Shown here: positions 7,113 through 14,959 of the stretch, piece by piece | Layout: each line of letters starts with the position of its first letter | Numbering within the stretch: position 1 is the stretch's first letter | From: Enterococcus_D entomosocium | GTDB lineage: Bacteria > Bacillota > Bacilli > Lactobacillales > Enterococcaceae | Assembly: GCF_030441895.1 (NCBI RefSeq) | Contig: NZ_JARJAS010000037.1 | Strand: one strand, 5' to 3' | DNA length: 19,204 bases | The notes under the pieces: generated by a model | What the model saw: the letters and a program-made list of their open reading frames with translations, nothing else | Told to the model about the DNA's origin: nothing | Database searches by the model: none | Position numbers and translations under genes: made by a program

Positions 7113-8052
7113 CTGATTCTTCCTCTCCGGCAAAAGGGATCTCGACAACATCAAAATCTTTGACGATCAACGTATTCGGAAATACTTCTTTTGCTTCATT
7201 TACTAAATTTGTAATATCTTTGCCAACATAGCGCGCGCTGATATGGGTCAATAGCAAACGCTTGGCGTGAGCTTCTTGGGCAACTTCAGCAGCTTGTCGC
7301 GTCGTCGAATGAAAATAAGCGCGAGCCAACTTGGCTTCTTCTTTGTTGAAGGTACTTTCATGTACCAAAACATCCGCATCTTTCGCTAAAAGCACGGCGT
7401 TTTGACATTTACGGGTGTCACCTAATATTGTCACGATCCGTCCTTTTTTGGCTTGACCTAAAAAATCAGCCCCATTGATTTGACGACCATCATCGAGGGT
7501 AACTACTTCACCTTTTTTCAAACGTCCGAAGACAGGACCAGGTTTCAGCCCAAGTTCAAGCAATGCTTGCACTTGCAACTCCCCTTGATGGCTTGCTTCG
7601 ACAATACGATAGCCAAAACTATCAATCCCGTGATCAAGGCGCAGACAAGATACTTCAAATTGCTGATCTTTAAAAAGAATCCCTTCTTCTTCAATCTCAA
7701 AAAAATGCAATGGATAGCTGACTTTCGTCTGAGAAATCCGCAAAACGGTTTGAATGTATGCTTTGATCCCCTTGGGTCCATAAATCTCTAGAGGTGTGTC
7801 TCCGCCTTGAAAGGAGCGGCTGCTGATCAATCCTGGCAATCCATAAATATGATCACCATGAAGATGGGTAATAAAGATTTTTTCAATCTTTCTCGGTCTA
7901 ATCGTAGAATGCAAGATCTGCATTTGTGTCCCTTCGCCACAATCAAAAAGCCAAACGGCATTACGTTCATCTAATAATCGTAACGCAGTGCTGGTCACGT
8001 TTCGATGTTTCGCAGGCACTCCAGCACCTGTTCCTAAAAATTCTAATTCCAT
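7096..8052 (-). CDS. rnz: Ribonuclease Z
   Basis: tRNA 3'-processing endonuclease of the metallo-beta-lactamase fold. It cuts after the discriminator base of tRNA precursors, acting mainly on tRNAs without encoded CCA. It is 318 residues (the B. subtilis enzyme is 307) with the start MELEFLGTGAGVPAKHRNV, the zinc motif THLHGDH (His63, His65, Asp67, His68), GDTRKC and LTHISARY. ATG at 8052 is preferred because it matches the family N-terminus and has AGGAAA upstream; another in-frame ATG at 8070 would add six residues. The acidic C-terminal tail is the part overlapping the SDR gene. Confidence 0.97.
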   Translation of the reverse strand: MELEFLGTGAGVPAKHRNVTSTALRLLDERNAVWLFDCGEGTQMQILHSTIRPRKIEKIFITHLHGDHIYGLPGLISSRSFQGGDTPLEIYGPKGIKAYIQTVLRISQTKVSYPLHFFEIEEEGILFKDQQFEVSCLRLDHGIDSFGYRIVEASHQGELQVQALLELGLKPGPVFGRLKKGEVVTLDDGRQINGADFLGQAKKGRIVTILGDTRKCQNAVLLAKDADVLVHESTFNKEEAKLARAYFHSTTRQAAEVAQEAHAKRLLLTHISARYVGKDITNLVNEAKEVFPNTLIVKDFDVVEIPFAGEEESDELGE

Positions 8053-8124
8053 AAGCTTCTTTCCTTTCATCTCTTTCCAATTTTAGCGGAAAAGAAATCA
8101 AGTTGCAATTGAAGCTTGCGGTTT

Positions 8125-8700
8125 TTATTTCTCGGATTGGCTATCGGATTCATCGTTATGGGAATTTTTCCAATCCTCTTGAACACGTGCCTTGGTGGAT
8201 TCTTCGACTTTTTTGGCCGTCTCGATCTCTGCCTCGACATCATCGTAGTCAAAACGAGTGATGTCACCGCCTAATTCATTCATGATCAGTTGGTTCAAAG
8301 GACGATTGTCCTCTTCATCGGCAATCAATAATAACCCCGTATCGCCTACACCAATTTGGTTTCCGACGTGTTCGAAGAGCATTTGCGCATTTTGGATCTC
8401 TTTTGCGTCACGAGTAGCACCGATCATACTACCGCCAAACCAGCCCAGCATGATTCCCAAAGGCCCACCTAACACACCAACGAGCATCCCGATCAAACCA
8501 CCAGTTGATGTCTTATTGTTTCCAGTAAAATCAAGAAAATCCTCGACTTTAAATTGATGTACGCCTTCATTGGTATGGGTAAGAACCGCCATTTGCTCTC
8601 CTTTGATCTTTCGTTCCATATGCATCCGTTTCACTTCAGAAAAGGCTTGATACGCTTTGGCACTAGCATCAAAGTTCATTACAATGACTCGTTTTGACAT
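8125..8700 (-). CDS. DUF1269 family protein
   Basis: A 191-residue protein of the DUF1269 type, function unknown. The N-terminal half has an alpha/beta fold (KRVIVMNFDASAKAYQAFSEV). A glycine-rich hydrophobic hairpin (about 67-95) follows, containing STGGLIGMLVGVLGGPLG and possibly membrane-inserting. Then comes a domain with DTGLLLIADEED and a long acidic C-terminal helix. ATG at 8700 follows AAGGGAG. It is 72 bases upstream of rnz on the same strand with no terminator seen between, so it probably leads that operon. A moderate promoter (TTTTCA-17-TAAAAT) precedes it. Confidence 0.85.
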   Translation of the reverse strand: MSKRVIVMNFDASAKAYQAFSEVKRMHMERKIKGEQMAVLTHTNEGVHQFKVEDFLDFTGNNKTSTGGLIGMLVGVLGGPLGIMLGWFGGSMIGATRDAKEIQNAQMLFEHVGNQIGVGDTGLLLIADEEDNRPLNQLIMNELGGDITRFDYDDVEAEIETAKKVEESTKARVQEDWKNSHNDESDSQSEK

Positions 8701-8737
8701 AAAAATCGCTCCCTTTGGTTTATTTGTTCTTTTCTTT

Positions 8738-8766
8738 ATTTTAACAGTAAATCATTTAAATGAAAA
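8738..8766 (-). promoter_or_regulatory. Probable promoter of the DUF1269 - rnz operon
   Basis: Minus-strand TTTTCA (8766-8761), 17 bases, TAAAAT (8743-8738). The -35 is only four of six; the position, 38 bases upstream of the ATG, is suitable. Confidence 0.45.
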
Positions 8767-8773
8767 AAGAAAC

Positions 8774-8825
8774 CAAAAAGACTGCTGATCATTGATTTCT
8801 TAGAGAAAATCAATGATCAGCAGTC
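8774..8825 (-). terminator. Terminator of obgE
   Basis: A perfect 19-bp inverted repeat (8780-8798 with 8807-8825) with an 8-base loop. On the minus strand it is followed by CTTTTTGG. It lies 55 bases after the obgE stop and isolates obgE from the next operon. Confidence 0.82.
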
Positions 8826-8880
8826 AAAACCAATTCAACTATGAAGGATTTTTTAAAAAAAATGATGTTCTTTTAAACGC

Positions 8881-10194
8881 TTATTCGACAAACTCAAATT
8901 CAAAATTACCGATACGCACAATATCACCGTCTTTGGCACCTCTCGCACGCAATGCTTCATCGACACCCAATCCACGTAATTGACGAGCAAAACGCATCAC
9001 AGTCTCATCGTGATCAAAGTTCGTCATTTGGAATAGTTTTTCGATTTTCTCACCGCTCAAGATCCAAGTTGCATCAGGATCGCGATCGATTGCAAACTCC
9101 GGTTCATCCGATTGGAAGCCGTAATGAACCACATCTTCTTCGATTTCTTCATCGTACAAGAGGAACTCAGGAGTGACTTCCAATAGATCCGCTGTCGCAT
9201 TCAGCAAGGCATCGATTCCCTTACGAGTGACACCAGAGATTGGGAAAATCATTGGTTCATCCGCGAACTCATCCGTTTTTTCTTTTGCCAGCTGCTCTTT
9301 GAAAAGGGCTAGGTTTTCTTCAGCATCCGGCATATCCATCTTATTGGCAACGATGATCTGTGGGCGCTCTAGTAAGCGCAAGTTATGGGTCGACAATTCA
9401 TTGTTGATGGATAAATAGTCTTCATATGGATCGCGCCCTTCCATGCCGCTCATATCGATCACATGTAAAATGACCCGCGTCCGTTCGATATGACGTAAAA
9501 ACTGAGTCCCTAAACCAACGCCTTGCGAAGCACCTTCGATCAAGCCAGGCAGATCGGCTACTGCAAAACTACGACCATCAGTGGTCGTTACCATGCCTAA
9601 ATTTGGCACCAGTGTTGTAAAATGATACGCGCCGATTTTTGGCCGAGCAGAGGAAATCACAGAGAGTAATGTGGACTTCCCAACCGAAGGGAAACCAACT
9701 AAACCAACATCTGCTAAGACTTTTAATTCGAGCTCGATTTTTCTTTCTTGACCGGGTTCACCGTTCTCAGCTAATTCTGGTGCTGGGTTTTTAGGAGAGG
9801 CAAACCGAATGTTCCCACGGCCGCCCCGCCCGCCTTTTGCGATTACTAATGTTTGACCTTGCTCAATCAAATCACCTAATAAGGCACCTGTTTCAGCATC
9901 ACGAACGGTGGTGCCTTGAGGTACTTTGATGTAAGTATCATCTGAGCCACGGCCGTGCATTCCTTTACTCATGCCATTTTCCCCGGGTTGCGCTTTAAAA
10001 TGACGATTAAAGCGGAAATCCATTAATGTACGCAAACCTTCGTCTACGACTAAAATGACATCACCGCCACGTCCCCCGTCCCCACCTGCGGGTCCGCCGT
10101 CTGGGACATATTTCTCTCGGCGAAAAGCAACCATTCCGTCGCCGCCTTTTCCTGCTTTGACATCGATTGTCACTTGATCTAAAAACATGGACAT
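8881..10194 (-). CDS. obgE: GTPase Obg
   Basis: Essential ribosome-associated GTPase for 50S assembly and stress/growth control. At 437 residues it is complete: the glycine-rich Obg domain (1-158, with GKGGDGMVAFRREKYVPDGG), then the G domain with the P-loop GFPSVGKST at 167-175, switch II DLPG at 214-217 and NKMD at 284-287. The C-terminal OCT domain typical of Gram-positive Obg covers about 360-437. ATG at 10194 has GGAGGA 6 bases upstream; a second ATG two codons on would be too far. It stands alone with its own terminator. Confidence 0.98.
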   Translation of the reverse strand: MSMFLDQVTIDVKAGKGGDGMVAFRREKYVPDGGPAGGDGGRGGDVILVVDEGLRTLMDFRFNRHFKAQPGENGMSKGMHGRGSDDTYIKVPQGTTVRDAETGALLGDLIEQGQTLVIAKGGRGGRGNIRFASPKNPAPELAENGEPGQERKIELELKVLADVGLVGFPSVGKSTLLSVISSARPKIGAYHFTTLVPNLGMVTTTDGRSFAVADLPGLIEGASQGVGLGTQFLRHIERTRVILHVIDMSGMEGRDPYEDYLSINNELSTHNLRLLERPQIIVANKMDMPDAEENLALFKEQLAKEKTDEFADEPMIFPISGVTRKGIDALLNATADLLEVTPEFLLYDEEIEEDVVHYGFQSDEPEFAIDRDPDATWILSGEKIEKLFQMTNFDHDETVMRFARQLRGLGVDEALRARGAKDGDIVRIGNFEFEFVE

Positions 10195-10374
10195 TATTTG
10201 TCCTCCATTCTTTTTTTACTACCTTCTATACTTTTTGATTATCAGTTATCTCACTTTAAGTGGTTACTATTTCTCTAATAAGAAAGTCTATTTTATTGTA
10301 ACGACCGAAACGCCTTTTGTCTATCTTTTCTCATGGGTTTCCGTAAGAAATCGCGAATTCTTAAGGGTTATTCT

Positions 10375-10403
10375 TTGACAGTCACAGGAAATCGTAGCAA
10401 ACT
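10375..10403 (+). promoter_or_regulatory. Promoter of gap (perfect -35, weak -10)
   Basis: TTGACA (10375-10380) is a perfect -35; 17 bases on, CAAACT (10398-10403) matches only half of the -10 consensus. A palindrome at 10409-10422 sits at the predicted transcription start. The arrangement suggests a regulated promoter, but the -10 is uncertain. Confidence 0.45.
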
Positions 10404-10408
10404 TTTAA

Positions 10409-10422
10409 GTGTACCAGTACAC
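10409..10422 (+). promoter_or_regulatory. Palindromic possible operator upstream of gap
   Basis: GTGTAC-CA-GTACAC: perfect 6-base arms around a 2-base centre, just downstream of the gap promoter and before the ribosome binding site at about 10427. No regulator could be assigned. Confidence 0.4.
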
Positions 10423-10443
10423 AATCAAAGGAGGAAACAAGAA

Positions 10444-11454
10444 ATGACAGTAAAAGTTGGAATCAATGGTTTTGGACGAATTGGACGTTTAGCTTTTCGT
10501 AGGATCAGAGAAGTTTCTGCCGATATTGAAGTTGTGGCAATCAATGATTTAACAAGCCCCGTAATGTTAGCACATCTATTGCAATTTGACTCGACCCACG
10601 GCACGTACCCTGGAACTGTTACTGCAACGGATAATGCTATCGTTGTCGATGGCAAAGAGACCCGAGTGTACGCTGAACCAGACGCAAGCAAAATCCCCTG
10701 GGCAAAAGAAAATGGCGTCGATATCGTATTAGAATGTACGGGTTTTTACACTTCCGCAGAAAAAGCCCAGGCCCATCTTGATGCAGGTGTCAAACGAGTC
10801 GTTATCTCCGCACCAGCTGGTAATATGAAAACGATCGTTTACAATGTCAACTCAGACACGTTAACACCGGATGATACTATCATATCCGCAGGTTCTTGTA
10901 CGACCAACTGCTTAGCTCCAATGGCCTACTTTTTAAATGAGGAATTCGGGATCGAAGTTGGCACGATGACGACGGTTCATGCGTATACTTCTACTCAAAT
11001 GCTATTGGATGGTCCTGTAAAAGGCGGAAACTTAAGAGCCGCTCGTTCCGCTGCTGACAACACGATCCCTCACTCAACGGGTGCCGCCAAAGCAATCGGT
11101 TTGGTTATCCCAGAATTAAATGGCAAATTACAAGGCCACGCCCAACGGGTTCCTGTCGTCGATGGTTCTTTAACAGAATTAGTCTCAATTTTGAAAACCA
11201 AAGTAACCGCCGATGAAGTCAATGAAGCGATCAGAAAACACACCGTCGATAATCCGTCATTCGGTTACGATGACCGTGAAATCGTCTCTGGAGATGTGAT
11301 TGGTACCACTCAAGGGTCTATCTTTGATCCGACACAAACAGAAGTAACCACTGCTGGCGATTTCCAACTGGTGAAAACCGTCGCTTGGTATGATAATGAA
11401 TACGGCTTTACTTGCCAAATGATTCGCTTGCTAGAAGAATTTGCTCGTTTATAA
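10444..11454 (+). CDS. gap: Glyceraldehyde-3-phosphate dehydrogenase, type I
   Basis: Glycolytic enzyme oxidising glyceraldehyde 3-phosphate to 1,3-bisphosphoglycerate with NAD. It has 336 residues, the full family length. The Rossmann motif INGFGRIG is at 7-14, and Asp35 (INDL) indicates NAD over NADP. The active site SCTTNC has catalytic Cys152, and His179 (TVHAYTS) is in place. ATG at 10444 follows AAAGGAGG; the open frame extends 37 codons further upstream, but across the promoter and ribosome site. It is not in the usual gap-pgk-tpi cluster: flanked by obgE and a hydrolase, it is monocistronic. It may be a second GAPDH, a choice the window alone cannot settle. Confidence 0.95.
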   Translation: MTVKVGINGFGRIGRLAFRRIREVSADIEVVAINDLTSPVMLAHLLQFDSTHGTYPGTVTATDNAIVVDGKETRVYAEPDASKIPWAKENGVDIVLECTGFYTSAEKAQAHLDAGVKRVVISAPAGNMKTIVYNVNSDTLTPDDTIISAGSCTTNCLAPMAYFLNEEFGIEVGTMTTVHAYTSTQMLLDGPVKGGNLRAARSAADNTIPHSTGAAKAIGLVIPELNGKLQGHAQRVPVVDGSLTELVSILKTKVTADEVNEAIRKHTVDNPSFGYDDREIVSGDVIGTTQGSIFDPTQTEVTTAGDFQLVKTVAWYDNEYGFTCQMIRLLEEFARL

Positions 11455-11468
11455 GCTAAAGGTCAAGC

Positions 11469-11506
11469 AAAAAGTGCCGGTTCTTTTTTAGAACCGGCAC
11501 TTTTTT
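11469..11506. terminator. Bidirectional terminator between gap and the hydrolase gene
   Basis: A 16-bp perfect stem (11469-11484 with 11490-11505), GC-rich in its centre, with A-tract and T-tract ends. It serves convergent gap and hydrolase transcripts and includes the first base of the hydrolase stop codon. Confidence 0.92.
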
Positions 11507-12455
11507 ATTCATTTGCTGGATGATCGTATTTGTCCAAAAAAGCTGCAATTTTTTCTTTATAAAGGTCTGGATCTGTTTTGTAGCTTTTCGCATGCTCGGC
11601 ACCTGAAACAACCCACTTTTCTTTTGGTGCATCGGTCGCGTTATACAAAATATCCAGCATCGAATAAGGAACAAACGTATCCGCATCGCCATGGATAAAA
11701 AAGATCGGACGCGTATTCTTTTGCAGTTGTTTGACTGCATCTGCTTCACCGAAGAAATACCCCGCTCGGATTTTTGTGACAAGACTAGTGACATTCATCA
11801 ATGGAAAGGCCGGTAGACCAAACAATTGATCGAGTTGATAACCCAATTCTTCATTGACGTTGGTATACCCACAATCTTCAATAATAGAAGTGACATTTTT
11901 CGGTAAGTCTTCCCCACTGGTCATCATTACCGTGGCAGCCCCCATACTGATGCCATACAAAGTGATCGTTTCTTCAGAACCATTTTTTGCGAGTACCTCA
12001 TCGATCCATTGCAAATAATCCTTACGTTCGTGCCACCCAAAACCAATATAATCTCCTTCGCTTTGACCATGCCCTCGAGCGTCTGGAACCAAGACATTAT
12101 AGCCTAAATCATGATACATCTTAGCGTAGTCCGCCATCGTTTCTGCGTTCCCCATATAGCCATGCGCGATGATCGCCGTTTTCCCACGATTCTTCTCCTC
12201 CGCCGGTAGATGAATGGCGGATAATTTTAAATCATCTTCAGAAGTTAGCTGCCACATCTCACGATTTGCTGGATCTGTAAACCAATTTTGCGATTCATTT
12301 CCCGTCTGATTTTCATCAGTACCAGGGGTATCTCCTTCCAAGAAATCTTTTTCTGAAGGAACCACCGCATAATCATAAAAATAGTTTCCTGCATACCCTA
12401 ACCCCGCAATTGCTAATACAGCCACTCCGATGGCAATCTTCCAGCGCAATTTCAC
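11505..12455 (-). CDS. Membrane-anchored alpha/beta hydrolase
   Basis: A 316-residue serine hydrolase of the alpha/beta fold, similar to YqkD/BAAT-type hydrolases; substrate unknown. An N-terminal membrane anchor (about 5-25) with few basic residues before it places the catalytic domain outside the cell. The nucleophile is Ser170 in GISMG, the acid probably Asp259 (HGDADTFVP) and the base His288 (GAEHAKSY). The oxyanion-region HGYMGN and DARGHGQSEG segments are present. GTG at 12455 is chosen because AGAGGA lies 10 bases upstream; the earlier GTG at 12464 is only 1 base from that site. It is convergent with gap and apparently monocistronic. Confidence 0.9.
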   Translation of the reverse strand: MKLRWKIAIGVAVLAIAGLGYAGNYFYDYAVVPSEKDFLEGDTPGTDENQTGNESQNWFTDPANREMWQLTSEDDLKLSAIHLPAEEKNRGKTAIIAHGYMGNAETMADYAKMYHDLGYNVLVPDARGHGQSEGDYIGFGWHERKDYLQWIDEVLAKNGSEETITLYGISMGAATVMMTSGEDLPKNVTSIIEDCGYTNVNEELGYQLDQLFGLPAFPLMNVTSLVTKIRAGYFFGEADAVKQLQKNTRPIFFIHGDADTFVPYSMLDILYNATDAPKEKWVVSGAEHAKSYKTDPDLYKEKIAAFLDKYDHPANE

Positions 12456-12489
12456 ACTTGTCACGTCCTCTTGTTATATAGTTTACATA

Positions 12490-12565
12490 ATATTATTATG
12501 GTTTCATCATTCCTCAAGGAAAGAACCCACTACATAAATTACCGTTTTTTGCTCATGTTTGTCAA
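12490..12565 (-). promoter_or_regulatory. Probable promoter region of the hydrolase gene
   Basis: Two candidates on the minus strand: TTGAGG (12517-12512)-16-TAATAT (12495-12490), or a perfect TTGACA (12565-12560)-18-TAATTT (12541-12536). I cannot decide between them. Confidence 0.35.
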
Positions 12566-12577
12566 TCGCAAGCGCCC

Positions 12578-12618
12578 AAAAAGAAAACCATTGCCAACAA
12601 TCTTTGTTGGCAATGGTT
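12578..12618 (-). terminator. Terminator of the DUF871 gene
   Basis: A perfect 15-bp stem (12586-12600 with 12604-12618) with a 3-base loop; the minus strand continues into TTTTCTTTTT. It lies 15 bases after the stop. Confidence 0.85.
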
Positions 12619-12632
12619 GATTTTCGTGGTAA

Positions 12633-13724
12633 TTAGTTATTTTCGACCAATTTAAAACTTGACCAAGGTTTCAAAAATTCTAATAAGAATAGTTCCTCAT
12701 CAGCGATCTTACCAACGACATTGACTCGACCATCATTTTTCATTGCTTTCAAGGCGATTTGCGTCTCCCCTTTGTATTGTCCATAGCCAGCATTATCGAT
12801 CAAGACATCCCCTCTTACCATATCACGGGTATCATGAGGTGGAAATTCCTTGTCTTTATAATAGATCCGCGTCATCGTTGAACGCAAGATGTATTCCGAA
12901 CGATCTCCTCGATAGCTGTGCAGATTATCGAAGAGACAAATTCGTTCATCTTCAGTGATTCCGTCAACGACATCGACTCTTAATGTCGGATAATCCGCGT
13001 GAAACGCTTCAGCCATTGCTGCCAATTCTGCTTCTGAAGCATAGGCATTTCCAACAGAGATATCATCGATCAAACCCGTCAACACTAAATGTTTGACTTG
13101 CGTAGCTAGTGGCAGATCACGATGATCTTCCAAAGAGCATAAACCATCTTGTGTTGGCCATGGACCGAAATCAGCTTCGTGAGAATTCACGAAAGCCATC
13201 GTATTTAAATTGTATTTGCGGAATTTTTCCGAACAAAAAACGAAATGGTCGTAGCCTAACCCTGAATAGCGATGAGGATAGAAGTTATGCGAGCCTAGTA
13301 AATTTTCAGTATTAGGTGAATAACTCATGATGTTATCCACGTAGCTCGTACCACTGCTCATATTGATTTCGATTTTGATCCCGTAAGGATTACGCGTCAT
13401 TTTGGCTTCTTCTGAACCAGTAAAACCAATATCTAACCGAACACCGTAAGCCCCCATCTCATCAAAGAAGGATAAATCATCATAAGAAATACCTAGCTGT
13501 TCGAATAAACCAGGATTGATATCTACCATGACTTCCATTTCTAACTGATTGGCATAATCCACGACTTGTTTAAAGTCTGCCAAGACTTTTTCTTTGTCAT
13601 CGTTGATTTGCAGCAAACTGGTAAATACCCGTTTAAAGCCGTATTTGTGTGCCAAGTCTAAATACGCTTTGTCCTTTTCAAACGTTGAGCGCTCTGGATA
13701 AATCGATATCCCTAATTTTCCCAT
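12633..13724 (-). CDS. mupG: DUF871 / MupG-type 6-phospho-N-acetylmuramidase
   Basis: A 363-residue protein of the DUF871 family: an N-terminal TIM-barrel half (KLGISIYPERS, MVDINPGLFEQLGIS, YGVRLDIGFTG, IEINMSSGTS, NFYPHRYSGL) and a smaller C-terminal beta domain from about 240. Family members studied in S. aureus and B. subtilis (MupG) split the muropeptide-derived disaccharide MurNAc-6-phosphate-GlcNAc in cell-wall recycling, in the cytosol. The exact substrate here is inferred. In other species it often sits with murQ and a PTS transporter; neither is present here. ATG at 13724 is 8 bases from AGGAGG; TTG at 13727 is closer and less likely. It has an extended -10 promoter. Confidence 0.82.
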   Translation of the reverse strand: MGKLGISIYPERSTFEKDKAYLDLAHKYGFKRVFTSLLQINDDKEKVLADFKQVVDYANQLEMEVMVDINPGLFEQLGISYDDLSFFDEMGAYGVRLDIGFTGSEEAKMTRNPYGIKIEINMSSGTSYVDNIMSYSPNTENLLGSHNFYPHRYSGLGYDHFVFCSEKFRKYNLNTMAFVNSHEADFGPWPTQDGLCSLEDHRDLPLATQVKHLVLTGLIDDISVGNAYASEAELAAMAEAFHADYPTLRVDVVDGITEDERICLFDNLHSYRGDRSEYILRSTMTRIYYKDKEFPPHDTRDMVRGDVLIDNAGYGQYKGETQIALKAMKNDGRVNVVGKIADEELFLLEFLKPWSSFKLVENN

Positions 13725-13775
13725 CAAAAAAACCTCCTGTAAATTCTATCCGTTTATTATAATGAATCCTCTTTC

Positions 13776-13784
13776 ATTATAGCA
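13776..13784 (-). promoter_or_regulatory. Extended -10 promoter of the DUF871 gene
   Basis: TGC-TATAAT on the minus strand (13784-13776), the same form as the recJ promoter, without a clear -35. It is about 50 bases upstream of the start. Confidence 0.55.
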
Positions 13785-13869
13785 AACATCTAAAAAGTGG
13801 TCTACACCTTTCCACCTGTTTCTTTCTCATTCCACAAAATCTGCGCTTTCTTCTATGTCTCTTTTTTGT

Positions 13870-13881
13870 TATGATTATCAT
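13870..13881 (+). promoter_or_regulatory. -10 and Fur-family-like palindrome upstream of the cyclophilin gene
   Basis: TATGAT at 13870-13875 is a possible -10. It overlaps the perfect palindrome ATGATTATCAT (13871-13881), identical to the centre of the classical Fur box; the outer bases match poorly. Metal control of the downstream gene is possible but speculative. Confidence 0.35.
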
Positions 13882-13906
13882 TAAGAAAACTGGAAGGAAT
13901 GAAAGA

Positions 13907-14656
13907 ATGAAAAAAATCCTATTCACACTGACAGCAGCTGCTAGCCTTTTATTATTAGCTGCTTGTACAGGTTCAAGTACCACCGATCCCTCATCAAGCA
14001 ATTCGGCAGAAAGCACGTCAAACTCAGAATCCGTTGACTTGAATGCCCTGGAATTGCCGCAATTATCAACGGATGTGCAAGAGAATGAAGCCTTAGTTGA
14101 AATGGTGACGGAAGAAGGCTCGATCAAAATCAAACTTTTCCCAGAGATCGCGCCCAAAGCAGTCGAAAACTTTTTGACCCATGCCAAAGATGGTTATTAT
14201 GACGGCTTGACTTTCCATCGTGTCGTAGAAGAGTTTATGATCCAAGGGGGCGACCCTAATGGTGATGGGACTGGCGGAGAAAGCATTTGGGGTGAAGGAT
14301 TCGGCGAAGAATACTCGAACCAGCTTTATCACTTGCGAGGCGCATTGGCAATGGCAAAATCAAGTGCGCCAAACAGCCAAGGCAGTCAATTCTACATCGT
14401 TCAAAATGATCAAGATGTATCCGACGGTCTAGCGATCCAACACTATCCTGAAAAAATCATCGAAGCCTACAAAAATGGTGGAACACCACGATTGGACGGT
14501 AGCTATACCGTATTTGGTCAAGTGATCGAAGGCATGGATGTCGTAGATAAAATTGCGCAAGCAGAAACCCAAGACTCTGGCAATGGTGAGAATTCTCAAC
14601 CGGTTGAGCCAGTGAAGATCGAAACGATCAAGGTCTTACAAGAAGCCAAAGAATAA
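13907..14656 (+). CDS. Cyclophilin-type peptidyl-prolyl isomerase lipoprotein
   Basis: An extracytoplasmic cis-trans prolyl isomerase, anchored by lipid. The signal peptide ends in the lipobox LAAC with Cys20; a Ser/Thr/Asn-rich linker (21-45) follows, then a cyclophilin domain from about 63 to 245. Catalytic Arg105 (FHRV), QGGD at 113-116, and the SQFYI segment at 160-164 are present. The usual LDGKH is LDGSY, so the conserved His is Tyr here. The 249 residues fit the lipoprotein cyclophilins of Lactobacillales. ATG at 13907 has GGAAGGA 8 bases upstream; an earlier in-frame ATG at 13871 lacks one. The role is folding of exported proteins. It is the last clearly core gene. Confidence 0.93.
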   Translation: MKKILFTLTAAASLLLLAACTGSSTTDPSSSNSAESTSNSESVDLNALELPQLSTDVQENEALVEMVTEEGSIKIKLFPEIAPKAVENFLTHAKDGYYDGLTFHRVVEEFMIQGGDPNGDGTGGESIWGEGFGEEYSNQLYHLRGALAMAKSSAPNSQGSQFYIVQNDQDVSDGLAIQHYPEKIIEAYKNGGTPRLDGSYTVFGQVIEGMDVVDKIAQAETQDSGNGENSQPVEPVKIETIKVLQEAKE

Positions 14657-14660
14657 ATAA

Positions 14661-14710
14661 AAAAAACCGCTGAAGTCTCCGATACTCGGGAATTTCAGCG
14701 GTTTTCTTTT
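14661..14710 (+). terminator. Terminator after the cyclophilin gene
   Basis: A 12-bp outer stem (14663-14674 with 14694-14705) with an inner CCG/CGG pairing, followed by TTTTCTTTT. The flanking A-run would let it work on the other strand as well. Confidence 0.88.
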
Positions 14711-14950
14711 ACATTTGGTCGCCAACTATTTAATATTATTTTTCTATCTTTTCCTATTTACTTAGTGCTTCAAATTCCCGTTAAATAAAGAATTTACAAC
14801 ATGATTTACAACTAAAGAGGTTTTCAGAGGTTTCTCTCTATTCTTGTTTTTCATTTAGCAATCACCAAAACAATCACCAAAAATTTAATTCCATGTTCGT
14901 TTTACCGCCATCTCTATCGTAATAAAACTCATTCAACTTTTTAGTAGGGA
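14711..14950. other. Non-coding stretch with tandem short repeats; possible mobile-element end
   Basis: No gene is recognisable in these 240 bases. Three consecutive pairs of short direct repeats occur: ATTTACAAC at 14792 and 14804, AGAGGTTT at 14816 and 14826, and CAATCACCAAAA in perfect tandem at 14859-14882. Clusters like this next to integrase genes can be arm-type binding sites, but no integrase is in the window. Base composition changes here to the AT-rich half. The stretch could equally be plain degenerate intergenic DNA. Confidence 0.4.
14859..14882 (+). repeat. Perfect tandem duplication of a 12-base unit
   Basis: CAATCACCAAAA occurs twice back to back (14859-14870, 14871-14882). 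Similar T/G-rich units (TTTTGGTGATTG on the minus strand) are, from memory, common near the 3' ends of Gram-positive integrase genes; this was not verified. Confidence 0.8.
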
Positions 14951-14959
14951 GTGAGATTG

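Noticed and set aside
8067..8267. Basic 66-codon minus-strand frame between the DUF1269 gene and rnz
   Set aside because: Overlaps the DUF1269 gene in another frame and has no ribosome site; codon use looks like a shadow.
10333..10443. In-frame upstream extension of the gap gene by 37 codons
   Set aside because: It covers the promoter, palindrome and AAAGGAGG site; the family N-terminus starts exactly at 10444.
14883..14950. Minus-strand frame ending FYYDRDGGKTNMELNFW, possibly an integrase C-terminus
   Set aside because: Too short to judge; it runs antisense into the small gene at 14960 and no integrase motif (Arg-His-Arg-Tyr) is visible. Kept only as context for the tandem-repeat finding.
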